From the NCBI GenBank assembly GCA_021413885.1, contig JAIOPM010000031.1:186001-250000 (forward strand): DNA of 64,000 nt. Reading direction: 5' to 3'. The translations under genes were made by a program, and so were the position numbers. This DNA comes from Planctomycetota bacterium. GTDB lineage: Bacteria; Planctomycetota; UBA1135; GCA-002686595. Below the pieces are notes generated by a model. That model did not search any database and was not told the origin of the DNA. It saw only the letters and a list, made by a program, of their open reading frames with translations. Of this stretch, positions 1 through 8,191 are shown piece after piece; the stretch's first letter is position 1, and each line of letters opens with the position of its first letter.

Positions 1-1684
1 CGAGCGCACCGCCGCTCGGATCGCGCAACGTGCCGACGAGCTCGCGCTCGGCGAACAACCGCGGGCTCCACTCGATCGTCGCGTCGGGTTCGCCGTCGAA
101 GCGCTTGCGCGCGAGCGGTCGATCGAGGCCGCCGACGGTGACTTCGAAGACGCCGGTCGGCGCCGCGACGAGGAAGTTGCCTTGCTCATCGACGTCCGCG
201 TCGGCGCGGAAGGCGCCTTGCTCGGCGACGACCGTGACTCTCACGTGCAGGGCCGGCGAGCCTTCGGCATCGAGGACCGTGCCCTTGACGAACGTCGCGG
301 TCGTCGCGCCGCGGCCGACGCTGATTTCGACGCCTATGCTGACGTCCTCGACGTAGCCGAGCGACCCCAACAGTTCTCCCGCGGTGCTCATCGTCTGCAC
401 TTGCACCACATCGACCGAGCGCGGCGTGATCCATTCGTCCTCGAAGATCGCGTTGCGTCGTTCGTCGACGACGAGGTCGCGAGCCGCGAACGCGCTCGAG
501 GTGACGAGCTTGAACTCGAACGCTCCCGGCTGGTCGGCGACGGCGATCATCGCCGCCTTGAACGTGAGGCCGGACGACTCGAAGAGCGGCAAGACGAGCT
601 CGCGCTTCTCCCCCGCGAAGAGCGTGACGCGGCGCAGATCCGAGCGGCCCATCCCGGCGCGATCGGCGACGATCACCGCGTCGAAGCGCGGCGCGAACGC
701 GCGCCACTGCACGTGCAGGTGCCCGTCCCAATCGGTGGTGCCGAGACGCGCGAACGGCCGGCCTTCCGGCGCTAGGAATACGTTGGTCGCCGCTTGCGGT
801 CGCTCCAACGCGTCGAGCGGCGCGACGTCCAACTCGTATTCGTACGGCCCGGCGCCGAGCGGTGCGTTGCTCGCGCGCTGCGCGTTCGCGACGGCGTTTG
901 CGGAGTCGCCGTGCGCTGCTCGCGCTGAATCCGCGGGCGTCGTCGGCGCGGCGAGCGGCGCTGCGCCGACGTTCGACGCCTCGGCCGCGACCGCCGCGGG
1001 CGAGAGCGCTTCGGCGGGAGCACGGAGCTCGCGCCAACCGAGCCACGCGAGCAACAAGCCGGCGACGGCGACGACGATCTTGGTCTTCGTGCTCACGATC
1101 AGGGCTCCCGTGGTCCAACTCGCCGCGCCTCGCGCGGCTTCCGTCCAACCGGCGAACAACGCGAGCGCGCGTCGCGTCGCTCGGTCTCCATCGCCCAAAC
1201 GCCGTTCGAGTTTTCCGCGCAGCTTCGCGTGCGCCCGCGCGAGACGGCTTTCGACGGTTGCGAGTGGCGCGTTCTGCCGCGCGGCGATCGCCGTCGGCGA
1301 CAAGTCCTCGAAGTAGCGGAGGAACACCGTCGAGCGGTAGGGCTCGTCGAGTTCGAGCAGGGACTCGACCACCGCGCGCAAGACGTCCGCGCGATCGACG
1401 TCGTCGACCGCCGCGTGCTCGCGCTCCTCGGCGTAGCGTCGTTCGTGCTCGAGCCGTCGCCCGCGCGCGCGACGACGCTTCGCCGCGAAACCTCGAGCCA
1501 CGGTCCGGAACCAACCTCCGAGACGATCGAGGCTCGCGGGCGGCGCGGACAACGCGCGCAGCCACGTGTCCTGCTCGACATCTTCGGCGTCGTCGCGGTC
1601 GTCGACGAGGACGAGGGCGAGCGCGCGCACCGCGCGAGCGTGGGTCGCGACCAGCGTCGGAGGCAGACGATCGGTGCTCGTCAT
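1..1684 (-). CDS. ECF-like sigma factor fused to a transmembrane segment and extracytoplasmic region (3' end beyond window)
   Basis: Reading from the ATG at 1684, the frame stays open to the window edge (at least 561 residues). Residues 10-75 look like sigma-70 region 2 (acidic DDRDDAEDVEQDTWLRAL helix, then a WFRTVAR core). Residues 105-158 look like region 4, with the helix-turn-helix signature LSPTAIAARQNAPLATVESRLARA. A hydrophobic segment follows at about 202-218 (KIVVAVAGLLLAWLGW), then an Ala/Pro-rich linker and more than 300 residues of beta-rich sequence with carboxypeptidase-regulatory-like repeats near the edge (FVKGTVLDAEGSPALHVRV). The DNA-binding part would be cytoplasmic and the rest periplasmic, as in one-piece sensor/sigma proteins. 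Planctomycete ECF factors with C-terminal extensions are known; the ligand here is unknown. The true C-terminus is not visible. Confidence 0.8.
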   Translation of the reverse strand, partial: MTSTDRLPPTLVATHARAVRALALVLVDDRDDAEDVEQDTWLRALSAPPASLDRLGGWFRTVARGFAAKRRRARGRRLEHERRYAEEREHAAVDDVDRADVLRAVVESLLELDEPYRSTVFLRYFEDLSPTAIAARQNAPLATVESRLARAHAKLRGKLERRLGDGDRATRRALALFAGWTEAARGAASWTTGALIVSTKTKIVVAVAGLLLAWLGWRELRAPAEALSPAAVAAEASNVGAAPLAAPTTPADSARAAHGDSANAVANAQRASNAPLGAGPYEYELDVAPLDALERPQAATNVFLAPEGRPFARLGTTDWDGHLHVQWRAFAPRFDAVIVADRAGMGRSDLRRVTLFAGEKRELVLPLFESSGLTFKAAMIAVADQPGAFEFKLVTSSAFAARDLVVDERRNAIFEDEWITPRSVDVVQVQTMSTAGELLGSLGYVEDVSIGVEISVGRGATTATFVKGTVLDAEGSPALHVRVTVVAEQGAFRADADVDEQGNFLVAAPTGVFEVTVGGLDRPLARKRFDGEPDATIEWSPRLFAERELVGTLRDPSGGAL

Positions 1685-2000
1685 CGCGGCGTGGCGTCCA
1701 TTCTGCTCGTCCAACCCCCGCTCGTCGGGCGGACCCTGCGACCGATCCGAGATTCGTTCGGGGCTCGCGCGCTCGAGGCGCGGCCCAACTCGCGGTCTCC
1801 GACGCCGTAGGACGCCGATGAGCGCACTTCGCTTCCCCGCGTCGCCCGTCCCCGCGCGAATCCCCGTGCCGCCGCGGCTAGAATGGCGGGCTCTCGAAGC
1901 CGGCCGGGCATGCGTTCGGGCGGTGCTCTCCAGCGCTCCGGAACCCCGTCCGATAAGGCCAGGCGCGGCCTCGCGGCCCCGCTGTCGTCCGTCCACCACC
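1685..2000. other. Divergent intergenic region
   Basis: This region separates the sigma-factor fusion (minus) from the phosphoesterase operon (plus). I see no gene or clear promoter. The frame of the downstream phosphoesterase stays open through it, with an in-frame ATG at 1818, so a longer N-terminus is formally possible. The residues that would be added are Pro/Arg-rich and do not resemble a domain. Confidence 0.4.
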
Positions 2001-4163
2001 GTGAAACGTCTTCCGTCGATCGAGGCGCGTTCCGTCGAGCGCGTCGCCCGTGTCCTCGCGCTGGCCGCCATCGGCGCGCTCGTCTTCGCGCGTCCGGCCC
2101 AGGCCTACGTCGGACCGGGCGCCGGTCTCGCGGCGGCGGGTGCCGGGCTCGCGCTCGCGGGGACGTTCCTGCTCGCGATCGGCATCGTCCTCACCTGGCC
2201 GTTGAAGGCGGTAGTGCGCTTGGTCGCCAAGCACGGAACTCCGAAGCCGAAGGTGAAGCGCGTGATCGTGCTCGGCCTCGACGGTTTCGATCCGGGCCTC
2301 GCGAAGAAGTACATGGACGAAGGGCGGATGCCGAACCTGAAGAAGCTCGCCGACGAAGGCGTCTTCTCACCGCTCGACACCGCGTGTCCGTCGATCTCGC
2401 CCGTCGCTTGGTCGACGTTCGCGACCGGCGTCGACGCGTCGCGCCACAACATCTACGACTTCCTGACGCGGGATCCGTGCTCGTACTTCCCGATCCTCTC
2501 GTCGACCGACATCCGCACGGTGCCGCGGACGTTGAACCTCGGGTTCGCGAAGGTTCCGTTCGGGACCAAGCCGCTGTACCGCAGCCTGCAGAAGAGCCAG
2601 CCGTTCTGGAAGTTGCTCGGCCAACGCTACGTGTGGTCGTCGATCATCCGCGTGCCGATCACGTTCCCGCCGCAGCCCTTCAAGAACGGCACGCTGCTCT
2701 CCGGCATGTGCGTGCCCGACTTGCTCGGCACGCAGGGCTCGTTCTCTTTCTATTCGACGAAGACGCGCGCGGCCGGCACGCGCATCGGCGGGCAGCAATA
2801 CCAAGTGCGCCGCAAAGGCGATCGCCTCGAGTCGAACCTGACGGGACCGCGCGGCGGCGACGGCCATCCGATGAAGTGCCCGTTCACGGTCGACTTCGAC
2901 GACGCGAAGAAGCGCGTGACGATCAAGGTCGGCAAGGACACAGCGACGGTCGGCTTGCGCGAGTACACGCCGTGGATGGTGGTGCCGTTCGGCAAATTGC
3001 AGGGCATCGCGCGGCTCTACGTGCAGACGTGGGAGGGCGAGGATTTCGAGCTCTACGTCACGCCGATCAACATCGATCCCGACGCGCCGGTGATGCCGAT
3101 CAGCCACCCGTTCGTCTACTCGATCTACCTGTCGAAGCTCCACGGACGTTTCGCGACGCTCGGTCTCGCCGAGGACACGTGGGCGCTCAACGAACGCGTC
3201 GTCGACGAAGAGGCGTTCCTCAAGCAAGCGTGGCTGATCTACGAGGAGCGCAAGAAGCACCTCTGGGATGCGATCGAGAAGACGCCGAAGGGTTTCGTCA
3301 CCGTCGTGTTCGACACGTCGGACCGCATCAGCCACATGTTCTATCGCTACCTCGATCCGACGCACCCGGCGAACGCGGGCAAGGACACGACGAAGTACGC
3401 GAACGTGATGGCGGAGATGTACGGGAAGATGGACGAGCTCGTCGGCGAAGTGCGCGCGAAGCTCGGGCCCGATCCCGACACGCTTTTGATGGTCATCAGC
3501 GACCACGGCTTCTGCAACTTCCGCCGCGGCGTCAACCTCAACTCGTGGTTGAAGGACAACGGCTACTTGTTCCTGAAGGACGGCGCCGAGACTTCTCCCG
3601 ATTGGTTCGGACAAGTCGACTGGACGAAGACCAAGGCGTTCACGCTCGGACTCACCGGCGTCTTCATCAACCGCAAGGGTCGCGAAGGCAAGGGCATCGT
3701 CGAGAAGGGGCCGGAGCTCGACGCGCTCTGCCACGAATTGAAGACGAAGCTCGAAGCGCTGCGCGATCCGGCCGACGGCTCGCGCGTGATCAAGGAAGTC
3801 TTCCTGACGCGTGAAGTGCAGAAGGGGCCGTACGCCGACATGGCGCCCGAACTGCTGATCGGCTACGAGCGCGGCTTCCGCCATTCGTGGGAGTGCGCGA
3901 CCGGTTCGGTCACCAAGGAGACGTTCACCGACAACACGCGTTCGTGGTCGGGCGACCACTGCGTCGATCCGCGGCTCGTGCCCGGCGTGTTCTGGTCGAA
4001 TCGCAAGCTCGACGGTCGCCGCCCCGCGTTGATCGACCTCGCGCCGACGGTGCTCGATCTCTTCGGCATCGAAGTCCCGAGCTACATGCAAGGCCGGCCG
4101 CTGTTCGGCACCCGCGCGACGCCGAAGGCTCCGAAGGCGGCGCCCGAGAAGGTCAACGCATGA
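2001..4163 (+). CDS. Exported/membrane alkaline phosphatase-superfamily phosphoesterase
   Basis: A 720-residue protein of the type I phosphodiesterase/nucleotide pyrophosphatase branch of the alkaline phosphatase superfamily. The GTG at 2001 is preferred because it is followed directly by a signal-peptide-like segment ending ARPAQA, then a second hydrophobic stretch at about 45-68. The catalytic domain starts with the metal-binding segment VLGLDGFDPG (D94). Next come MPNLKKLADEG and SPVAWSTFATG, whose Ser133 sits at the usual nucleophile position. Later metal ligands are in SDRISHMFYR, VISDHGF and SGDHCVD. The substrate cannot be told from sequence; lipid, nucleotide or phospho-glycan substrates all occur in this family. 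Its stop overlaps the next start (ATGA), so it is probably translationally coupled to a paralogue. Confidence 0.85.
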   Translation: MKRLPSIEARSVERVARVLALAAIGALVFARPAQAYVGPGAGLAAAGAGLALAGTFLLAIGIVLTWPLKAVVRLVAKHGTPKPKVKRVIVLGLDGFDPGLAKKYMDEGRMPNLKKLADEGVFSPLDTACPSISPVAWSTFATGVDASRHNIYDFLTRDPCSYFPILSSTDIRTVPRTLNLGFAKVPFGTKPLYRSLQKSQPFWKLLGQRYVWSSIIRVPITFPPQPFKNGTLLSGMCVPDLLGTQGSFSFYSTKTRAAGTRIGGQQYQVRRKGDRLESNLTGPRGGDGHPMKCPFTVDFDDAKKRVTIKVGKDTATVGLREYTPWMVVPFGKLQGIARLYVQTWEGEDFELYVTPINIDPDAPVMPISHPFVYSIYLSKLHGRFATLGLAEDTWALNERVVDEEAFLKQAWLIYEERKKHLWDAIEKTPKGFVTVVFDTSDRISHMFYRYLDPTHPANAGKDTTKYANVMAEMYGKMDELVGEVRAKLGPDPDTLLMVISDHGFCNFRRGVNLNSWLKDNGYLFLKDGAETSPDWFGQVDWTKTKAFTLGLTGVFINRKGREGKGIVEKGPELDALCHELKTKLEALRDPADGSRVIKEVFLTREVQKGPYADMAPELLIGYERGFRHSWECATGSVTKETFTDNTRSWSGDHCVDPRLVPGVFWSNRKLDGRRPALIDLAPTVLDLFGIEVPSYMQGRPLFGTRATPKAPKAAPEKVNA

Positions 4164-6295
4164 GATTGCCGCGTTGGACGACGTATCCGGCGCTCGCGCT
4201 GATCCTCGGCATGATCGTCGTCGCGGTGCCTTCGCGGCGCGACCTGCGTTCCGATCACTCGGTCGTCACGCCCGAGCATCCGCGCGTCGTCGTGATCGGC
4301 ATCGACGGCATGGATCCCGACATCCTCGAAGAGACGATCCGTCTGTTCCCCGATCGCATGCGCAACTTCGCGCAGTTGGCGAAAGAGCAGGGGATCCACG
4401 CGCTCGGCACTTCGAACCCGCCGCAGTCGCCGGTCGCGTGGTCGAACTTCATCACCGGTCGCAATCCGGGCGGTCACGGCATCTACGACTTCATCCATCG
4501 CGATCCGACGACGCGCATGGCGGTGCCGTCGACGACCAAGTCGACGCCGACCCACGAGCTCGGGTTGTTCGGCGGTTGGCAATTGCCGTTGTTCGGCGGC
4601 GACACGCTCTCGAATCGCAGCGGCGACAGCTTCTGGACGATCTTGCGCAAGCGCGGCATCCCCGCCGACGTGTGGCGCATCCCGGCGAACTTTCCGGTCG
4701 AGGAATCGCTCGGCGTTTCGTTCAGCGGAATGATGACGCCGGCGCTCGACTCGGCGTACGGCGAGTTCACGTTCTTCACGACCAATCCGCCGACCGACGA
4801 GCGTCTGTCGAAGCACAAGATCCAAGCGGTCACCGTCCGCAACGGCGTGATCAGCAACGCGCGCCTCGAAGGTCCGCCGAACGCGTTCAAGAAGATCGAC
4901 GAGAAGACGCACAAGACGCCGACGCTCACCGTGCCGTTGAAGGTCTTCGTCGACGAGGAGCACGTCGCCGCCGCGGTCGAACTCGACGGCCGCGTGATCG
5001 TGCTGCGCCCCGGCGAGTGGAGCGAGTTCGTGCCGGTCACGTTCAAGTCGCTCGCGATGGGCATCGCGGACGTCACCGGCATCGTGCGCTTCTACCTGCG
5101 CAGCGTCGCGCCCGAGTTCGAGATGTACGCGTCGCCGGTCAACATCGATCCGGCGAACCCGGCCGCGCCCGTCAGCGAACCCGAAGACGCGAGCGCCTCG
5201 GTCGCCGCCGCGCCGCCGGACGGCATCGGTCCGTACTACACGCAAGGGATGGCGGAGGACGTCGGCGCGCTCAAGGCCGACGTGTTGACCGTGCCCGAGT
5301 TCATGGATCAAGCGCAGCTCGTCCACGACGAGAGCGAGCACATGCTCGACTACGCGCTCGACCGCTACATGGAGAAGCAGGCGGGCGGCCTGATGTTCTT
5401 CTACTTCTCGTCGGTCGATTTGTGCTGCCACATGATGTGGCGTCACGCCGACGAACAGCACCCGGATCACGACGCGGCGATCGCCGACGCCGATTCGTCG
5501 AAGTGGTCCCATCGCGCGGGCAGCACGTGGAAGGACTCGATCCACGACCTCTACATGCGCATGGATCCGGTGCTTGGCCGCATCCGCGAACGCATCGGCT
5601 CCGACACCACGTTGATCGTGATGAGCGACCACGGCTTCGCGCCGTACCGCCGCAAGTTCAGCCTCAACACGTGGCTGCTCGAACACGGTTATCTCGTCTT
5701 GAAGAGCGACGCGACGAAGGAAACACCTGAGAGCGACACGGCGCACCACGACGTCTACCTCTCTTCGGTCGACTGGTCGAAGACGCGCGCGTACGGGATG
5801 GGCTTCCAGGGTCTCTACCTGAACCTCGCGGGCCGCGAGCTGGACGACGCGACGACGCCCGAGAACGAGAGCGGGATCGTGAAGCGCGGCGCGGAAGCGG
5901 ACGCGTTGCAGGCCGAGTTGAAGCGCGCGCTCGAAGCGGAAGTCGATCCGAAGAACGGCGAACACGTCGTGTTGCGCTGCGACTTCGCGAAGGACATCTA
6001 CAGCGGCGATCGCCTCGAGGAAGCCCCCGACATCGTGGTCGGCTACAATGCGGGCTACGGCAATTGCGACGAGGCGTCCGTCGGTCGGATCCCGAACCAA
6101 GTGCTCGAAGACAACCTGGGCGGCACCTTCAACGGCAGCCACTTGATGGCGCCCGAAGTGGTGCAGGGCATCCTGATGTCCAACCGTCCGGTGCTTCCGG
6201 GCACGCACGGTCTCGAGGATCTCACCGTCGAGCTCCTCCATCGCTACGGCGTCGAGCCGGGGCCGGGCATGAACGGCCACCCAGTGATTCAGTAA
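4160..6295 (+). CDS. Membrane-anchored alkaline phosphatase-superfamily phosphoesterase (paralogue of the upstream gene)
   Basis: A 711-residue protein whose ATG overlaps the upstream stop by four bases. The N-terminus holds a single hydrophobic anchor (about residues 8-24). The phosphoesterase domain begins at VVVIGIDGMDPD (D49), followed by SPVAWSNFITGRNPGGHGIYDF, FSSVDLCCHMMWRH, VMSDHGFAPYRRKFSLN and a late FNGSHLMAPEV segment. It aligns along its length with its neighbour (shared SPVAWS, G-x-x-IYDF, SDHGF, SLN-WL and TKAF/TRAY-GLYLN blocks), so the pair arose by duplication. Either two related substrates or a heteromeric enzyme is plausible. The stop codon lies inside a 16-bp tandem duplication. 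Confidence 0.85.
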   Translation: MRLPRWTTYPALALILGMIVVAVPSRRDLRSDHSVVTPEHPRVVVIGIDGMDPDILEETIRLFPDRMRNFAQLAKEQGIHALGTSNPPQSPVAWSNFITGRNPGGHGIYDFIHRDPTTRMAVPSTTKSTPTHELGLFGGWQLPLFGGDTLSNRSGDSFWTILRKRGIPADVWRIPANFPVEESLGVSFSGMMTPALDSAYGEFTFFTTNPPTDERLSKHKIQAVTVRNGVISNARLEGPPNAFKKIDEKTHKTPTLTVPLKVFVDEEHVAAAVELDGRVIVLRPGEWSEFVPVTFKSLAMGIADVTGIVRFYLRSVAPEFEMYASPVNIDPANPAAPVSEPEDASASVAAAPPDGIGPYYTQGMAEDVGALKADVLTVPEFMDQAQLVHDESEHMLDYALDRYMEKQAGGLMFFYFSSVDLCCHMMWRHADEQHPDHDAAIADADSSKWSHRAGSTWKDSIHDLYMRMDPVLGRIRERIGSDTTLIVMSDHGFAPYRRKFSLNTWLLEHGYLVLKSDATKETPESDTAHHDVYLSSVDWSKTRAYGMGFQGLYLNLAGRELDDATTPENESGIVKRGAEADALQAELKRALEAEVDPKNGEHVVLRCDFAKDIYSGDRLEEAPDIVVGYNAGYGNCDEASVGRIPNQVLEDNLGGTFNGSHLMAPEVVQGILMSNRPVLPGTHGLEDLTVELLHRYGVEPGPGMNGHPVIQ

Positions 6296-6315
6296 CTCGG
6301 TGACTCAGTAACTCG
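6284..6315. repeat. Two-copy 16-bp tandem repeat across a stop codon
   Basis: GTGATTCAGTAACTCG at 6284-6299 is followed immediately by GTGACTCAGTAACTCG at 6300-6315, with one mismatch. The first copy contains the last sense codons and the TAA stop of the upstream phosphoesterase; the second lies in the intergenic gap. A short AAACG-type triplication follows before the next start. Confidence 0.9.
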
Positions 6316-6340
6316 AAACGAAACGAAAGGCAGTAGAGCC

Positions 6341-6535
6341 ATGTTCGGCGGACCGAAGATCAAGATCGACAAAGACCTTCTCGAGCGCGTCAAGAAGATC
6401 AGCGAACTCGCGGGCTACGCGAGCCCCGAGGAATTCGTCGTCCATTGCGTCGAGAAGGAGCTCGCCCAGTTCGAGGGCGCGCAATCCGACGCGGACATCA
6501 CCGAGAAGCTGAAGGGGCTCGGCTACATCAGCTGA
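6341..6535 (+). CDS. Small ribbon-helix-helix-like protein in the phosphoesterase operon
   Basis: A 64-residue protein. Residues 5-40 (KIKIDKDLLERVKKI then YASPEEFVVHCVEKEL) have the beta-strand/two-helix pattern of ribbon-helix-helix proteins. The C-terminus ends KLKGLGYIS, which resembles the L-x-x-LGY ending common in sulfatases and type I phosphodiesterases; both of its upstream neighbours lack that ending. It could be a small DNA-binding regulator, or a detached accessory tail that binds the phosphoesterases. It sits 45 bp after the second phosphoesterase and 33 bp before the membrane protein, so co-transcription is likely. Confidence 0.7.
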   Translation: MFGGPKIKIDKDLLERVKKISELAGYASPEEFVVHCVEKELAQFEGAQSDADITEKLKGLGYIS

Positions 6536-6568
6536 GTCCCCGTTCGCTCCCCGTCCCCCGATGAATCC

Positions 6569-7453
6569 GTGAACACGTTCAACGCGAGCCTCAGCACGTT
6601 CTTCGACTACGTCCTCTCGCCCCTCGACAAGGTGGGGCCGAAGACGGCGTTGATCGTGCTCTCCGGCGTGTTCGGCGTGCTGGCGCTCGCGATCTTCAAG
6701 TACATCTCGTTCCAACGCGGCATCGCGACGGTCAAGGACCGCATCAAGGGTCACATGATCGAGATCCGTCTCTACCAGGACGATCTCAGAGTGGTGGCGA
6801 GCGCGGTGGGCAAGGTCGTGTTCCGCAACGTCCAGTACCTGGCGTTGAACTTCGGACCGTTCATTCCGCTCGCGATCCCGTTCCTCTTCGTCACCGCGCA
6901 GATGGTGACGCGTTACGCGTACGCGCCGGTGGCGGTCGTCGCCGCGGATGCGAAGCTCTTGCCGGGACAAGGCACGATGCTCGAGGTGCGTCTCGCCGAA
7001 GGGCACGAGGCCGACATCGCGGGCCTGCAAGTCGTCCTGCCCGCGGGCGTCAAGGCGCTCTCTCCGTTGGTGCGCAGTCCGAGCGAAGGCCGCGCGTTCC
7101 AAGAAGTCGTCGCGATCGCGTCGGGCGTGCACAAGCTCGAGTTCCGCCTCGCGAACGGCGTCACCGAGATGAAGACGTTCGTCGCCGGCGACGTCGAGTT
7201 GCGCGCTCTCCAGCCGCGGCGCGTCGCGTCGAGCCAATGGTGGAACCTCGCCGCGCCCGACGATTGCGCGGTGCTGTGGCCGGCCGAGCCCGCGTTCGAG
7301 GCGAGCTCGCCCTTCCGATCGATCGCGTTCCGTTATCCGGATCGCGATCTCGGTTGGTTGCCGGGCGGCGAGAGCGGCGTGCTGCTGACGTTCGTCGTCG
7401 CCTCGATGATCTTCGGCGTCGCCGCGCTGAAGCCGCTCGGCGTCACGATCTGA
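6569..7453 (+). CDS. Integral membrane protein with extracytoplasmic beta domain
   Basis: A 294-residue protein with a GTG start; the nearby ATG at 6561 reads into a stop after three codons. Transmembrane segments are predicted near residues 26-46 and 92-113, with a charged amphipathic stretch between them (GIATVKDRIKGHMIEIRLYQDD), and a third near 273-290. Residues 120-255 look like a soluble beta-rich domain. The TM/charged helix/TM order loosely recalls Oxa1-superfamily proteins such as EMC3 or DUF106, but I would not assign it. Its stop overlaps the next start (TGATG), tying it to the HD hydrolase, and it follows the phosphoesterase genes closely. Confidence 0.75.
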   Translation: MNTFNASLSTFFDYVLSPLDKVGPKTALIVLSGVFGVLALAIFKYISFQRGIATVKDRIKGHMIEIRLYQDDLRVVASAVGKVVFRNVQYLALNFGPFIPLAIPFLFVTAQMVTRYAYAPVAVVAADAKLLPGQGTMLEVRLAEGHEADIAGLQVVLPAGVKALSPLVRSPSEGRAFQEVVAIASGVHKLEFRLANGVTEMKTFVAGDVELRALQPRRVASSQWWNLAAPDDCAVLWPAEPAFEASSPFRSIAFRYPDRDLGWLPGGESGVLLTFVVASMIFGVAALKPLGVTI

Positions 7454-8013
7454 TGTTCTCCGCAGGCGTCGAGCGCGCGATCCACGTCAGTATCGCCGCG
7501 CACGCCGGCCAGACGCGCAAAGGCGCCGTCGACACGCCGTACGTCGTCCATCCGATCCACGTCGCGCTGTTGCTCGCGCGCCACGGCGCCGACGAAGAAA
7601 CCGTGCAGGCCGGTTTGCTCCACGACGTCGTCGAGGATTGCGCCGGTTGGTCGGTCGCGCGCGTCGCCGAAGAGTTCAGTCCGCGCGTCGCCGCGATCGT
7701 CGGCGATCTGACCGAGGACAAGTCGAAGAGCTGGGAAGAGCGCAAGCGCTGGGCGGTCGAGCACGTCGCGCACATGTCGCCCGAAGCGGCGGCGGTGAAG
7801 GCTGCGGACAAACTCCACAACCTTTCCTCGTTGCTGGCCGACTTGCGCGCCGCGCCCGATCACGCGCAGGTGTGGTCGAAGTTCAAAGGCGGCCGCGAGC
7901 GCACGTTGCAGATGTCGGGCGAGCTCGTCGACGCGCTGTGCGCGCGCCTCGACTCGCCGCTGACGCGCGAGTTGCGAGCGACGATGCAGGCGCTGCGCAC
8001 CGCCGCGGGCTGA
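7453..8013 (+). CDS. HD-domain phosphohydrolase, SpoT/MESH1-like
   Basis: A 186-residue stand-alone HD domain. Visible ligands follow the RelA/SpoT hydrolase pattern: H33 in YVVHPIHVA, the H57-D58 pair in AGLLHDVVED, and D119 in KAADKLHN. Length matches small alarmone hydrolases of the MESH1 type, so hydrolysis of (p)ppGpp or another pyrophosphorylated nucleotide is the best guess. No synthetase, TGS or ACT domain is present. Its ATG overlaps the upstream stop (TGATG), making it the last gene of the phosphoesterase/membrane-protein operon. A gap of 178 bp precedes the next gene. Confidence 0.85.
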   Translation: MFSAGVERAIHVSIAAHAGQTRKGAVDTPYVVHPIHVALLLARHGADEETVQAGLLHDVVEDCAGWSVARVAEEFSPRVAAIVGDLTEDKSKSWEERKRWAVEHVAHMSPEAAAVKAADKLHNLSSLLADLRAAPDHAQVWSKFKGGRERTLQMSGELVDALCARLDSPLTRELRATMQALRTAAG

Positions 8014-8191
8014 GTTTCGCGCCTCGCGCGCCGCCGGACGCGGGCGATCGGACTCACCGAGCCGCATTTCCTCGTCGGGCGCCGGCGCGGAATCGAGATA
8101 GTCGATGATTCCTCGTTGCGCCCCCTTGCGCGTTCGAGGCCGCCTTGCCGAGGCTGGCAGCCGTAGGTCCCGTTCCCCCGGAGGTCCCTCG

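Noticed and set aside
2367..4091. Long open frame (574 codons) antisense to the first phosphoesterase
   Set aside because: The translation is dominated by Arg, Glu, His and Val from complementary GC-rich codons, with no domain pattern; the plus-strand frame has clear catalytic motifs.
4082..6280. Long open frame (732 codons) antisense to the second phosphoesterase
   Set aside because: Same Arg/Val/His-rich shadow composition; no signal or motif.
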